A DNA stretch of 64,000 nucleotides from Streptomyces griseochromogenes (lineage in GTDB: Bacteria; Actinomycetota; Actinomycetes; Streptomycetales; Streptomycetaceae): positions 9,486,001 through 9,550,000 of the forward strand of contig NZ_CP016279.1 in assembly GCF_001542625.1 (NCBI RefSeq). Direction: 5' to 3'. This document shows, in pieces, positions 17,285 to 26,392 of the stretch. Below the pieces are notes generated by a model that had not been told where the DNA came from, searched no databases, and saw nothing but the letters and a program-made list of their open reading frames with translations. The position numbers and the translations under genes were made by a program. Each line of letters opens with the position of its first letter. Positions within the stretch are counted from its first letter, which is position 1.

Positions 17285-17968
17285 GTGTCCGACACCTCGG
17301 AGAAGGGGCGGCCAGAAAAAGGGCAGCCGGAGAAGGAGCGGGCGGAGAAGGAGCAGCCGCGCCGCCGTCAGGCACGCGGCGAGCGCCGCATCACCCAGCT
17401 CCTCGAGGCCGCCGCCCAGGTCTTCTGCACCACCGGCTACACCGCCGCCAGCACCAACGCCATCGCCCGCGAGGCGGGCGTCTCGCCGGGCACGCTCTAC
17501 CAGTTCTTCCCGAACAAGGAAGCGATCGCGATCGAGCTGGGCGAACGGCTCGTGCACGAGATGCGGGACACCTACGGCGAGGCGCTCGCCCCCGTCGACC
17601 CGGCCACTTCGCTGAAGGATGCCGTCGGCACGGCCGTCGACCGGTTCATGGCCTTCAACACCGAACACCCGGTGTTCTTCGCGCTGATGCACGGCCCCGA
17701 CATGCCCGGCGGCATCACCGAGGCGCACGACCAGCTGCACGCCACCCTGATCGGCCGCGTCGAGGACCTGCTCGCCTCGCTCCTGCCCGAGGCCTCCGCG
17801 GCCGACGTCACGCGCACGGCCCATGTCTGCCTCGGCATCTACAAGGCCGGTCTCGAGCTGGTCCTCGCCCACGAGGGCGCGGAGCGCACGGCGTACATCC
17901 AGGAGGTCAAGGACGTACTGATCCGCTACCTCGACCCCATGGTGGGCGACCGGCTCGGCCGGACGTGA
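17285..17968 (+). CDS. TetR-family transcriptional regulator
   Basis: A 227-residue regulator. A charged, lysine/glutamate-rich tail of about 30 residues precedes the TetR HTH: RITQLLEAAAQVFCTTGYTA, then TNAIAREAGVSPGTLYQFFPNKEAI. The C-terminal all-helical ligand domain is unclassified. The GTG at 17285 is followed directly by the charged leader; the GTG lies 15 nt after a GGAG box. It is divergent from the MMPL transporter gene and probably represses it until an exported compound binds. Confidence 0.9.
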   Translation: MSDTSEKGRPEKGQPEKERAEKEQPRRRQARGERRITQLLEAAAQVFCTTGYTAASTNAIAREAGVSPGTLYQFFPNKEAIAIELGERLVHEMRDTYGEALAPVDPATSLKDAVGTAVDRFMAFNTEHPVFFALMHGPDMPGGITEAHDQLHATLIGRVEDLLASLLPEASAADVTRTAHVCLGIYKAGLELVLAHEGAERTAYIQEVKDVLIRYLDPMVGDRLGRT

Positions 17969-18054
17969 CCCCACGGCGGCCCCCGGACTGCGACGCGAGG
18001 CGCATCTGCCTAGAGTGCGGATAAATCGCCCAGCAGGAGCCCGAGGGGACCGCC

Positions 18055-19005
18055 GTGACCCACTCTCCGCCACCCGGCATGCCCCGGGCCCGCATTCCCG
18101 GCCCGCAGCAGCCTCCGCCGCCGTACCCGCGCATCGGTGCCGGCCTGTGGAGGCGCTGCCTGGGCGGCGGGCTCGCCCTGTGGGCGTCGGCCGCGCTGGC
18201 GACGTACGCGACGCGGAGCACCACACCGATGCCCACGCTCATCCTGCTCGGCGGCTTCCTCCTTCCCGTCGTCTTCGTGCTGTGGGCGTACGAGCGTCAC
18301 GGCCGGGACCTGGGCGTCAGCGCGATCCTCGGCTGCTTCCTGGCCGGCGGCGCGCTCGGCGTGCTCGGCGCCTCACTGACGGACCCCGCCCCGCTCCGCC
18401 TCTCCTTCGGAATGTTCAGCGGCGTCGGCCTGGTCGAGGAGGCGGCCAAACTGGCCGCACTGGTGTTCACGCTGCGCCGGCAGCCGTGGATCCGCGGGAT
18501 GCGGGCGGGCCTGGTGCTCGGCGCGGCCGTCGGCTTCGGCTTCGCGGCCCTGGAGAGCTGCGGCCACGCGTTCACCGCGGCCGTCTCCGCCGACGGCGCC
18601 GATCTGCGGACACTACTGGAGACGGAGATGCTGCGCGTCCCGCTCACCCCCTTCGGGCATGGCCTGTGCACCGCGATCGCGGGCGGGGTGCTGCTCGCCC
18701 ACCGCCGTCCGAACGGGCATTTCCGCCTCGCCACGCCGATCGTCACCGCCTGCCTCGGCGCCTGCGTGCTGCACGCTCTGTGGGACGCCACGCACGGCAT
18801 CGCGGCCTGGCTGGCGACCCGCCTGTCCGGCACCGCCCTGGACCGGGAGCCGTTCGCGCAGGGGTACGTCCCACGGCCCAGCGCCGCGCAGGAGCATCTG
18901 TTCACGCTGTTCTCGGTGGGCGGCCTGGCGCTCATCGCCCTGTTCGGCATCGCCTGGGTCCGGTCGCTGGCACACCGGAACCCCTCTTGGAGAAATACCC
19001 CCTAG
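18055..19005 (+). CDS. PrsW-family intramembrane metalloprotease
   Basis: A 316-residue membrane protein with a proline-rich cytoplasmic N-terminus and about eight helices. The PrsW signature motifs are visible: LVEEAAKLAAL (EExxK), GAAVGFGFAALES, PFGHGLCTAI and LHALWDATHG, which supply the glutamates and histidines expected to hold the catalytic metal. PrsW of Bacillus starts anti-sigma factor cleavage; the actinobacterial targets are unknown. GTG start with a GAGGGGA box. Its TAG stop lies inside the copper operator of the next gene, so read-through into copZ is possible. Confidence 0.85.
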   Translation: MTHSPPPGMPRARIPGPQQPPPPYPRIGAGLWRRCLGGGLALWASAALATYATRSTTPMPTLILLGGFLLPVVFVLWAYERHGRDLGVSAILGCFLAGGALGVLGASLTDPAPLRLSFGMFSGVGLVEEAAKLAALVFTLRRQPWIRGMRAGLVLGAAVGFGFAALESCGHAFTAAVSADGADLRTLLETEMLRVPLTPFGHGLCTAIAGGVLLAHRRPNGHFRLATPIVTACLGACVLHALWDATHGIAAWLATRLSGTALDREPFAQGYVPRPSAAQEHLFTLFSVGGLALIALFGIAWVRSLAHRNPSWRNTP

Positions 19006-19014
19006 GGGTATAGT
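18987..19014 (+). promoter_or_regulatory. CsoR-type copper operator within the copZ promoter
   Basis: ATACCCCCTAGGGGTAT (18995-19011) has 7-bp arms ATACCCC and GGGGTAT around CTA, the known form of copper-responsive CsoR operators. It lies in the spacer of a promoter with -35 TTGGAG (18987-18992), 16 nt, then -10 TATAGT (19009-19014). A bound repressor would cover the polymerase site. The csoR gene itself is not in the window. Confidence 0.85.
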
Positions 19015-19078
19015 GTGGGAATCGTGGGCCCCCGTGGGCCCCATCGTCCCCCCACATGCCACGACGAGGAGTAGCGAT

Positions 19079-19318
19079 ATGACCGCCCAGACCGACACTT
19101 CGCCCGCCGTCACCACCGTCTACAAGGTGACCGGCATGAGCTGTGGCCACTGCGAGGGCTCCGTCTCCGGCGAGATCTCCCAGATTCCCGGCGTCAGCTC
19201 GGTGAAGGCCGTCGCGTCGACCGGCGAGGTGACCGTCGTCTCCGAGGCCCCGCTCGACGACGAGACGGTGCGCGCCGCCGTGGACGAGGCCGGTTTCGAG
19301 CTCGCCGGCAAGGCGTGA
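19079..19318 (+). CDS. copZ: Copper chaperone CopZ (HMA domain)
   Basis: A 79-residue single heavy-metal-associated domain. The metal site is GMSCGHCEG, two cysteines that hand Cu(I) to the ATPase encoded next. The fold continues through VSSVKAVASTGEVTV to the closing DEAGFELAG. The ATG at 19079 follows GAGGAG in the leader. It is the first gene behind the CsoR-type operator, so it should be induced by copper. Confidence 0.93.
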   Translation: MTAQTDTSPAVTTVYKVTGMSCGHCEGSVSGEISQIPGVSSVKAVASTGEVTVVSEAPLDDETVRAAVDEAGFELAGKA

Positions 19319-19331
19319 AGAGCAAGGCCTG

Positions 19332-19387
19332 AGCAACAAGGCTTGAGCGGCGGGGCCTGAGCAGCGGGGCCCGCGACGCAGGGCCCG
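19332..19387 (+). repeat. Imperfect 14-nt tandem repeat between copZ and copA
   Basis: Four consecutive 14-nt units: AGCAACAAGGCTTG, AGCGGCGGGGCCTG, AGCAGCGGGGCCCG and CGACGCAGGGCCCG. An 11-nt partial unit precedes them and a diverged unit follows. The array starts 13 nt after the copZ stop and is not coding in any obvious frame. Confidence 0.6.
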
Positions 19388-19523
19388 CGAGCAGGCTCGA
19401 CGGCAGGACCCGAGTGACCGGGCCCGCCCTCGCACGCGGGAACCGAAACCTTTCCCCGACCGGGCCGCACCGACCAGCTGATACTGGATCCGTGCCGCCC
19501 GGTCCGATGTCTGGAGTCCGGAC

Positions 19524-21887
19524 ATGACCAGCACCACCGCAGAGACCGAGGCAGCGAGCGCGATAGGCGGCACGTCCGAGGTCGAGCTGCTCATCGGCGG
19601 GATGACCTGCGCCTCCTGCGCAGCACGGGTGGAGAAGAAGCTCAACCGCATGGACGGCGTGAGCGCCACCGTGAACTTCGCGACGGAGAAGGCGAAGGTC
19701 AGCTACGCGGAAGGCGTCCAGGTCGCCGACCTGATCACGACCGTGGTGAAGACCGGCTACACCGCCGAGGAACCCCCGCCGCCGGAGCCCGAGCCGGACA
19801 CCGCGGCCGAGGAGAGCGCACGACAGGACCCCGAGCTCGCCGCGCTCCGGGACCGGCTGCTCGTCTCCGCGCTGCTCGCCGCCCCCGTCGTCCTGCTCGC
19901 CATGGTGCCCTCACTGCAGTTCGACAGCTGGCAGTGGCTCTCGCTCACCCTCGCCGCGCCGGTCGTCGTCTGGGGCGGCCTGCCCTTCCACCGGGCCGCC
20001 TGGACCAACCTCCGGCACGGTGCGGCCACCATGGACACGCTGGTCTCGGTCGGCACGCTGGCCGCGTTCGGCTGGTCGCTGTGGGCGCTGTTCTTCGGCG
20101 ACGCGGGCATGCCGGGCATGCACGACGAGTTCCGGTTCACCGTCTCGCGGATGGACGGCGCCTCCACGATCTATCTCGAAGTCGCCGCCGGAGTCGTCGC
20201 GCTGATCCTGCTCGGCCGCTATCTGGAGGCCCGCTCCAAGCGGCGCGCGGGGGCCGCCCTGAAGGCCCTGATGGAGCTGGGCGCCAAGGATGTGGCGGTC
20301 CTGCGATACGACGAAGGCGAGCCCGAAGGACTCTCGGCCGAGGGCGGTGGCGGGCGACGGACGGGCGGACGCGAGGTCCGCGTCCCGGTGGCCTCCCTCG
20401 CCGTCGGGGACCGGTTCGTCGTACGGCCCGGCGAGAAGATCGCCACCGACGGCACCGTCGTCGAGGGCGTCTCGGCGGTCGACGCGGCCATGCTGACCGG
20501 CGAGTCGGTGCCGGTGGACGTCGGCCCCGGCGACCAGGTCACCGGCGCCACGGTCAACGCGGGCGGCCGGCTGGTGGTGGAGGCGAGCCGGGTCGGCGCG
20601 GACACCCAGCTCGCCCGGATGGCGAAGCTGGTGGAGGACGCGCAGAACGGCAAGGCCGAGGTGCAGCGCCTCGCGGACCGGATCTCCGCCGTCTTCGTCC
20701 CCGTGGTCATCCTCGTCGCGGTCGCCACCTTCGGCGCCTGGCTGGCCGCCACGGGGAACACCGTCGCCGCGTTCACGGCCGCGGTCGCCGTCCTGATCAT
20801 CGCCTGCCCCTGCGCGTTGGGCCTCGCCACGCCGACCGCGCTGATGGTCGGCACCGGCCGGGGCGCCCAGCTCGGCATCCTCATCAAGGGTCCCGAGGTG
20901 CTGGAGTCCACGCGGCGCGTCGACACCGTCGTCCTGGACAAGACCGGCACGGTCACCAGCGGCCGGATGACCCTGCAAGAGGTGTACGCCGCCGACGGCG
21001 AGGACGAGACGGAGGTGCTGCGGCTCGCCGGGGCCCTGGAGCACGCCTCCGAGCACCCCGTCGCCCGGGCGATCGCCGCGGGCGCCGAGAAGCGCCTGAA
21101 GGGGGCGAGCGCGCAGAGCTCTCCGGCAAGGGCGGTGGCGGGCGACGGGTGGGACCTGCCGGGGGCCGAGCATTTCGAGAACGTCCCCGGGCGGGGCGTA
21201 CGCGGACGCGTGGAAGGCCGTGAGGTGGCCGTGGGGCGGCTGTACGACACGCTCCCGGAGGAGTTGGCCCACGCCCGGCGCCAGGCCGAGCAGGAGGGCC
21301 GTACGGCCGTCGTGGTCGGCTGGGACGGGCGGGCCCGTGGTGTCCTCGCCGTCGCCGACGCGGTCAAGGAGACCAGCGCCGAGGCCGTGCGTGAGCTGCG
21401 CGCCCTCGGGCTCGCACCGGTGCTGCTCACCGGGGACAACCGGACGGTCGCCGAGGCGGTCGCGCGGACCGTCGGCATCGACGAGGTGATCGCCGAGGTG
21501 CTGCCCGAGGACAAGGTGGAGGTCGTACGGCGGCTGCAGGGCGAGGGACGGACCGTGGCCATGGTCGGCGACGGCGTCAACGACGCGGCCGCGCTGGCCA
21601 CCGCCGATCTGGGGCTCGCCATGGGGACCGGCACGGACGCGGCGATCGAGGCCGGGGATCTGACGCTGGTGCGCGGGGACCTCCGGGTGGCCGCGGACGC
21701 CATCAGGCTCTCCCGGCGCACGCTCGCCACCATCAAGGGCAACCTGGTGTGGGCCTTCGGCTACAACGTGGCCGCGCTGCCGCTGGCCGCCGCGGGCCTG
21801 CTGAACCCGATGATCGCGGGCGCCACGATGGCCTTCTCCTCGGTCTTCGTGGTGAGCAACAGTCTGCGGCTGCGCCGCTTCCGCTGA
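19524..21887 (+). CDS. copA: Cu(I)-exporting P1B-type ATPase
   Basis: A 787-residue heavy-metal ATPase. In order: an N-terminal HMA domain with GMTCASC (Cys29, Cys32), eight membrane helices, the actuator motif LTGESVPV, the membrane metal site CPC (428-430), phosphorylation motif DKTGT (Asp472), the nucleotide-domain SEHPVARAI, and hinge [10 protein letters not shown]. The CPC motif and HMA domain indicate copper or silver export. Spacing of 205 nt from copZ contains a tandem repeat. Expression from the CsoR-type promoter is likely. Confidence 0.95.
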   Translation: MTSTTAETEAASAIGGTSEVELLIGGMTCASCAARVEKKLNRMDGVSATVNFATEKAKVSYAEGVQVADLITTVVKTGYTAEEPPPPEPEPDTAAEESARQDPELAALRDRLLVSALLAAPVVLLAMVPSLQFDSWQWLSLTLAAPVVVWGGLPFHRAAWTNLRHGAATMDTLVSVGTLAAFGWSLWALFFGDAGMPGMHDEFRFTVSRMDGASTIYLEVAAGVVALILLGRYLEARSKRRAGAALKALMELGAKDVAVLRYDEGEPEGLSAEGGGGRRTGGREVRVPVASLAVGDRFVVRPGEKIATDGTVVEGVSAVDAAMLTGESVPVDVGPGDQVTGATVNAGGRLVVEASRVGADTQLARMAKLVEDAQNGKAEVQRLADRISAVFVPVVILVAVATFGAWLAATGNTVAAFTAAVAVLIIACPCALGLATPTALMVGTGRGAQLGILIKGPEVLESTRRVDTVVLDKTGTVTSGRMTLQEVYAADGEDETEVLRLAGALEHASEHPVARAIAAGAEKRLKGASAQSSPARAVAGDGWDLPGAEHFENVPGRGVRGRVEGREVAVGRLYDTLPEELAHARRQAEQEGRTAVVVGWDGRARGVLAVADAVKETSAEAVRELRALGLAPVLLTGDNRTVAEAVARTVGIDEVIAEVLPEDKVEVVRRLQGEGRTVAMVGDGVNDAAALATADLGLAMGTGTDAAIEAGDLTLVRGDLRVAADAIRLSRRTLATIKGNLVWAFGYNVAALPLAAAGLLNPMIAGATMAFSSVFVVSNSLRLRRFR

Positions 21888-22043
21888 AGTCCCCCGAGGT
21901 TACCGGGGGTTAGCCGCAGCTGAAGTAAGAGTCCCTCTAGAGTCGGACGCGAGCCTCACATAAGCTCTTCACAAGGCTCGCGCATCTTCCTTACGCTTGG
22001 GCCCCGATCGCAGTATCGGGGCTCTTGCGTACCTAAAGGACAT

Positions 22044-22079
22044 ATGCAAGAGACGCAGATCACAGTGATGCGAACGTAA
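22044..22079 (+). other. Possible 11-codon leader ORF
   Basis: ATG at 22044 to TAA at 22077-22079 encodes MQETQITVMRT. An AAAGGA box (22035-22040) is well spaced and lies in the loop of the hairpin CTCTTGC/GCAAGAG (22022-22052). It sits at the 5' end of the candidate RNA. Translation is not established. Confidence 0.3.
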
Positions 22080-22363
22080 CCATCGAAGGGGTTCGAAGGT
22101 CTAAGTTGGCGATGTCAGACCAGCGTCTTGGGGGGCGCTGACTGGCATCTGGGGATGTCTTGGGGGACTTCCTCAGAGATGCGTTGCCGGGGCACGTACA
22201 CCGGGGAGCTTTGAGCGGCCCTCCCAGCGTGCGTTGTCCCGGCAGACCGCACCGCATCACTGGAGCGCGACGGGTTTTGCTCGTTGTGCTCAGACAGCGA
22301 GTCAGGCGCTGTCCTCCGAGCGCCCGGCCGGATCCCGTGGGGGGAATCCGCACCGGGACATGG

Positions 22364-22429
22364 GAAGGCGCCCTGGTCGTCGGCCCGTGGGGGGACCGGC
22401 GCTCCAGGGCGCCTTCTACTTCCGTTTTT
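22364..22429 (+). terminator. Terminator of the candidate RNA, convergent with citrate synthase
   Basis: GAAGGCGCCCTGG (22364-22376) and CCAGGGCGCCTTC (22404-22416) form a perfect 13-bp stem. On the plus strand a T5 run follows at about 22425-22429. The minus side has no T-run, so the plus direction fits better, though the stem could also stop the citrate synthase transcript. Confidence 0.6.
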
Positions 22430-22521
22430 CACCACCGGGTCGGGGCCCACCGGGCAGGCAGGCCCTCACACACGGTGCCGCGACGGGACGCCAGGGAAAC
22501 GGCGCCCCTCACCAGCGGGTC

Positions 22522-23811
22522 TCAGCGCTCCTCGACCGGAACGAAGTCGCGCTCCACCACACCGGTGTAGATCTGGCGCGGGCGGCCGATGCGGGAACCC
22601 GGCTCCTTGATCATCTCGGTCCACTGGGCGATCCAGCCCGGCAGCCGGCCGAGGGCGAACAGGACCGTGAACATCTCGGTCGGGAAGCCCATGGCGCGGT
22701 AGATCAGGCCGGTGTAGAAGTCCACGTTCGGGTAGAGGCTGCGCGAGACGAAGTAATCGTCGGACAGCGCGTGCTCCTCCAGCTTCAGGGCGATGTCCAG
22801 CAGCTCGTCGGACTTGCCGAGGGCGGAGAGCACATCGTGCGCGGCGGCCTTGATGATCTTGGCGCGCGGGTCGAAGTTCTTGTAGACCCGGTGGCCGAAG
22901 CCCATCAGGCGGACGCCGTCCTCCTTGTTCTTCACCTTGCGGATGAAGGCGTCGACGTCGCCACCGCTCTCCTGGATGCCCTCCAGCATCTCCAGGACGG
23001 ACTGGTTGGCACCGCCGTGCAGCGGGCCCCACAGGGCGGAGATGCCGGCCGAGATCGACGCGAACATGTTGGCCTGCGACGAGCCGACCAGGCGGACCGT
23101 CGAGGTCGAACAGTTCTGCTCGTGGTCCGCGTGCAGGATCAGCAGCTTGTCGAGCGCGGAGACGACGACCGGGTCGAGGTCGTACTCCTGGGCCGGGACC
23201 GAGAAGGTCATGCGCAGGAAGTTCTCGACATAGCCGAGGTCGTTGCGCGGGTAGACGAACGGGTGGCCGATCGACTTCTTGTACGCGTACGCCGCGATCG
23301 TCGGGAGCTTGGCGAGCAGCCGAATGGTGGAGAGGTTGCGCTGCTTCTCGTCGAACGGGTTGTGGCTGTCCTGGTAGAAGGTGGACAGCGCCGAGACGAC
23401 CGAGGACAGCATGGCCATCGGGTGGGCGTCGCGCGGGAAGCCCTTGTAGAAGTTCTTGACGTCCTCGTGCAGCAGGGTGTGCCGCGTGATGTCGTTCTTG
23501 AACGTGCTCAGCTCGTCGACGGTCGGGAGCTCACCGTTGATGAGCAGGTACGCCACCTCGAGGAAGGTGGAGCGCTCGGCGAGCTGCTCGATGGGGTAGC
23601 CGCGGTAGCGAAGGATGCCGCCTTCGCCGTCCAGATAGGTGATGGCGGATTTGTAGGCGGCCGTGTTGCCGTAACCGCTGTCCAGAGTCACCAGACCGGT
23701 CTGGGCGCGGAGCTTCCCGATGTCGAAGCCCTTGTCACCGACGGTGCTGTCGACCACCGGGTAGGTGTACTCGCCGTCGCCGTACCGCAGTACTACAGAG
23801 TTGTCGCTCAC
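22522..23811 (-). CDS. gltA: Citrate synthase (TCA cycle)
   Basis: A 429-residue hexameric-type citrate synthase that condenses acetyl-CoA and oxaloacetate. Landmarks are the N-terminal SDNSVVLRYGDGEYTYPVVD, LILHADHEQNCSTSTVR with the first active-site histidine, SALWGPLHGGAN, the signature MGFGHRVYKNFDPR, and the C-terminal PGWIAQWTEM. The reading frame has an ATG at 23823, but that would place the ribosome site inside the gene. GTG at 23811 has AGGGAAG directly upstream and is preferred. It is monocistronic, with the candidate RNA converging on its 3' end. Confidence 0.95.
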   Translation of the reverse strand: MSDNSVVLRYGDGEYTYPVVDSTVGDKGFDIGKLRAQTGLVTLDSGYGNTAAYKSAITYLDGEGGILRYRGYPIEQLAERSTFLEVAYLLINGELPTVDELSTFKNDITRHTLLHEDVKNFYKGFPRDAHPMAMLSSVVSALSTFYQDSHNPFDEKQRNLSTIRLLAKLPTIAAYAYKKSIGHPFVYPRNDLGYVENFLRMTFSVPAQEYDLDPVVVSALDKLLILHADHEQNCSTSTVRLVGSSQANMFASISAGISALWGPLHGGANQSVLEMLEGIQESGGDVDAFIRKVKNKEDGVRLMGFGHRVYKNFDPRAKIIKAAAHDVLSALGKSDELLDIALKLEEHALSDDYFVSRSLYPNVDFYTGLIYRAMGFPTEMFTVLFALGRLPGWIAQWTEMIKEPGSRIGRPRQIYTGVVERDFVPVEER

Positions 23812-24051
23812 GTCTTCCCTCACCGACGTAGTGCCTCATCTTCGAGGTGCCCTGACTGTCTCTACCATCCCCCATTTGGCTCAGGAGAGTGCACTCGGGG
23901 TCGACCATTGGGCCTATTGGCGGCACTCAGTGCCGCCAACCTGCTCATCCTGCCCCCTTTGACCGGCATCTGGAAGTGCTCTGTGACCTTCACGACTCAT
24001 TTGATCGATCATTTTTTGTGATGCGGGTCGGCGCCCCCGGTCAGGGCGCGG

Positions 24052-26310
24052 TCAACAGCCGCCGAGTCTGAAGTCCAGTGCCGTGCAACGACGTCCCGCG
24101 GACACCGTGCGCACCGCCTGTCCGATCGCCTTGCGTGAACCGACGAGGACGACCAGCTTCTTGGCCCGTGTCACCGCGGTGTACAGCAGGTTCCGCTGCA
24201 GCATCATCCAGGCTCCGGTGGTGACGGGGATCACCACGGCGGGATATTCACTTCCCTGCGAACGGTGGATGGTGACCGCGTACGCGTGCGCCAGTTCGTC
24301 CAGTTCGTCGAATTCGTACGGAACCTCCTCGTCCTCGTCCGTCAGCACCGTCAGACGCTGGTCGACCGGATCGAGCGAGGTGACAACGCCCACGGTGCCG
24401 TTGAAGACACCATTCTCCCCCTTCTCGTAATTGTTGCGGACCTGGGTGACCTTGTCGCCGACGCGGAAGACCCGGCCGCCGAACCGCTTCTCCGCGAGGT
24501 CGGGCCGGCCCGGCGTGATGGCCTGCTGGAGCAGGCCGTTGAGCGTGCCGGCGCCGGCCGGGCCGCGGTGCATGGGCGCGAGGACCTGCACGTCACGGCG
24601 CGGATCGAGGCCGAACTTCGCCGGAATGCGCCGGGCGGCCACGTCCACGGTGAGCCGGCCGGCCTCCTCGGTGTCGTCCTCGACGAAGAGGAAGAAGTCC
24701 TTCATGCCGTCCGTGAGCGGATGCTGCCCGGCGTTGATCCGGTGCGCGTTGGTCACCACGCCGGACTGCTGGGCCTGCCGGAAGACCCGGGTGAGCCGCA
24801 CCGCCGGGATCGGGCCCCCGTCGGCCAGCAGGTCGCGCAGTACCTCCCCCGCGCCGACGCTGGGCAGTTGGTCGACGTCGCCCACGAAGAGCAGATGGGC
24901 CCCCGGCGGCACCGCCTTCACCAGCTTGTTGGCGAGCAACAGGTCCAGCATGGAGGCCTCGTCCACGACCACCAGGTCGGCATCGAGCGGGCGGTCGCGG
25001 TCATAGGCCGCGTCCCCGCCGGGCTTCAGCTCCAGCAGCCGGTGGACCGTGGAGGCCTCGGCGCCGGTCAGCTCGGCGAGCCGCTTGGCGGCGCGGCCGG
25101 TGGGAGCGGCGAGCAGCACCTTGGCGCGTCTGGCGCGGGCCAGTTCCACGATCGAGCGGACCGTGAAGGACTTGCCGCAGCCGGGGCCGCCGGTGAGCAC
25201 GGCGACCTTCTCGGTCAGCGCGAGCTTCACGGCGGCCTCCTGCTCGGGCGCGAGGTCGGCGCCGGTACGGGACCTCAGCCAGCCGAGCGCCTTGTCCCAC
25301 CGCACGTCCCGGAAGGCCGGCATCCGGTCCCCGTCGGCGCGCAGCAGGCGCACCAGCTGGGCGGACAGGGACAGTTCGGCGCGGTGGAAGGGCACCAGGT
25401 AGACGGCGGTCACGGGCTCCGCGTCGCCGTCGGGTCCGGGCACCTTCTCCCGGACGACCCCCGGGTCCGCGCCGTCCTCAGGGGGCTCGGCCAGCTCCGC
25501 GAGGCACTCGATGACCAGACCGGTGTCGACCTGGAGCAGCTTGACGGCGTCCGCGATCAGCCGCTCCTCCGGCAGGAAGCAGTGGCCCTGGTCGGCGGAC
25601 TGGGACAGCGCGTACTGCAGGCCCGCCTTCACGCGCGCGGGGCTGTCGTGCGGGATGCCGACGGACTGGGCGATCTTGTCGGCGGTGAGGAAGCCGATGC
25701 CCCAGACGTCGGCGGCCAGCCGGTACGGCTCGGTCTTGACGACGGAGATGGACGCGTCGCCGTACTTCTTGTAGATCCGCACCGCGATGGACGTCGAGAC
25801 CTCGACGGTCTGGAGGAAGAGCATGACCTCCTTGATCGCCTTCTGCTCCTCCCAGGCGTCGGCGATCTTCTTGGTGCGCTTGGGGCCGAGGCCCGGCACC
25901 TCGATGAGCCGCTTGGGCTCCTCCTCGATGACCGTGAGGGTGTCCAGGCCGAAGTGCTGGGTGATGCGGTCGGCGAAGACCGGGCCGATGCCCTTGACCA
26001 GACCGGAGCCGAGGTAGCGGCGGATGCCCTGGACGGTGGCCGGCAGGACGGTCGTGTAGTTCTCGACCGTGAACTGCTTTCCGTACTGGGGGTGGGACCC
26101 CCAGCGGCCCTCCATCCGCAGGGACTCCCCCACCTGGGCGCCGAGCAGCGCGCCGACCACCGTGAGGAGATCGCCCGCTCCTCTTCCGGTGTCGACGCGG
26201 GCGACCGTGTAGCCGTTCTCCTCGTTGGCGTACGTGATTCTCTCCAGCACGCCTTCCAGGACGGCGAGCCGCCGCTCCCCGCCCCCAGGGCTCCCCGCCT
26301 GATCGGACAT
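24052..26310 (-). CDS. RecD2-like ATP-dependent DNA helicase
   Basis: A 752-residue SF1B helicase. The N-terminal OB-like region (ITYANEENGYTVARVDT) and two helix-hairpin-helix stretches (YLGSGLVKGIGPVFADRI, IEVPGLGPKRTKKIADAW) are typical of RecD2, which acts without RecBC. Helicase motifs follow: Walker A TGGPGCGKSFT near 370, VVDEASMLD, FVGDVDQLPSVGAGEVLRD, and C-terminal TIHRSQGSEYPAV with LLYTAVTRAKKLV. It acts 5'-3' on single-stranded tails in DNA repair, as known for the family. Monocistronic. The ATG at 26310 has little upstream alternative. Confidence 0.92.
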   Translation of the reverse strand: MSDQAGSPGGGERRLAVLEGVLERITYANEENGYTVARVDTGRGAGDLLTVVGALLGAQVGESLRMEGRWGSHPQYGKQFTVENYTTVLPATVQGIRRYLGSGLVKGIGPVFADRITQHFGLDTLTVIEEEPKRLIEVPGLGPKRTKKIADAWEEQKAIKEVMLFLQTVEVSTSIAVRIYKKYGDASISVVKTEPYRLAADVWGIGFLTADKIAQSVGIPHDSPARVKAGLQYALSQSADQGHCFLPEERLIADAVKLLQVDTGLVIECLAELAEPPEDGADPGVVREKVPGPDGDAEPVTAVYLVPFHRAELSLSAQLVRLLRADGDRMPAFRDVRWDKALGWLRSRTGADLAPEQEAAVKLALTEKVAVLTGGPGCGKSFTVRSIVELARARRAKVLLAAPTGRAAKRLAELTGAEASTVHRLLELKPGGDAAYDRDRPLDADLVVVDEASMLDLLLANKLVKAVPPGAHLLFVGDVDQLPSVGAGEVLRDLLADGGPIPAVRLTRVFRQAQQSGVVTNAHRINAGQHPLTDGMKDFFLFVEDDTEEAGRLTVDVAARRIPAKFGLDPRRDVQVLAPMHRGPAGAGTLNGLLQQAITPGRPDLAEKRFGGRVFRVGDKVTQVRNNYEKGENGVFNGTVGVVTSLDPVDQRLTVLTDEDEEVPYEFDELDELAHAYAVTIHRSQGSEYPAVVIPVTTGAWMMLQRNLLYTAVTRAKKLVVLVGSRKAIGQAVRTVSAGRRCTALDFRLGGC

Positions 26311-26392
26311 GATCCGACCGTACCGCCCGGCACCGACAGACCTGCCCGCCGGTGCCGGGCGGTGCCGGCGGGTCGGGCACCGGGAGCCCGGG

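Larger units (their letters stand above)
22004..22430 (+). ncRNA. Candidate structured non-coding RNA
   Basis: A run of stems read on the plus strand: GGTCT/AGACC (22098-22121), CAGCG/CGCTG (22121-22140), GGCATC/GATGTC (22144-22159), a nested three-part stem closed by TGCCGGG/CCCGGCA (22185-22244), a 12-bp stem (22263-22274 with 22280-22291), GACAGCG/CGCTGTC (22293-22313), CGGAT/ATCCG (22329-22350) and a terminator. The 12-bp stem has three G-U pairs and GGCATC/GATGTC one, which pair only in plus-strand RNA. A weak promoter (TTCACA 21968, TACGCT 21992) would start it near 22004. tmRNA and RNase P motifs are absent. Ends are estimates. Confidence 0.6.
21888..22521. other. 634-bp gene-less region rich in hairpins
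   Basis: Lies between copA (rightward) and citrate synthase (leftward, ends 22522). The first part has two hairpins, CGCGAGCC/GGCTCGCG (21948-21982) and GCCCCGAT/ATCGGGGC (22001-22022), which may end the copA transcript. The rest is the candidate structured RNA listed separately. No ORF here looks like a conserved protein. Confidence 0.7.

Noticed and set aside
19332..19387. A CRISPR-like array between copZ and copA
   Set aside because: Units are 14 nt, directly adjacent and imperfect, with no spacers and no cas genes.
22004..22430. tmRNA or RNase P RNA as identity of the hairpin region
   Set aside because: The tmRNA 5' and CCA-type 3' ends and tag reading frame, and the conserved RNase P core sequences, are not found.
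22234..24021. A 595-codon plus-strand frame across citrate synthase
   Set aside because: Almost entirely antisense to citrate synthase and covers the structured-RNA candidate; no protein family pattern.
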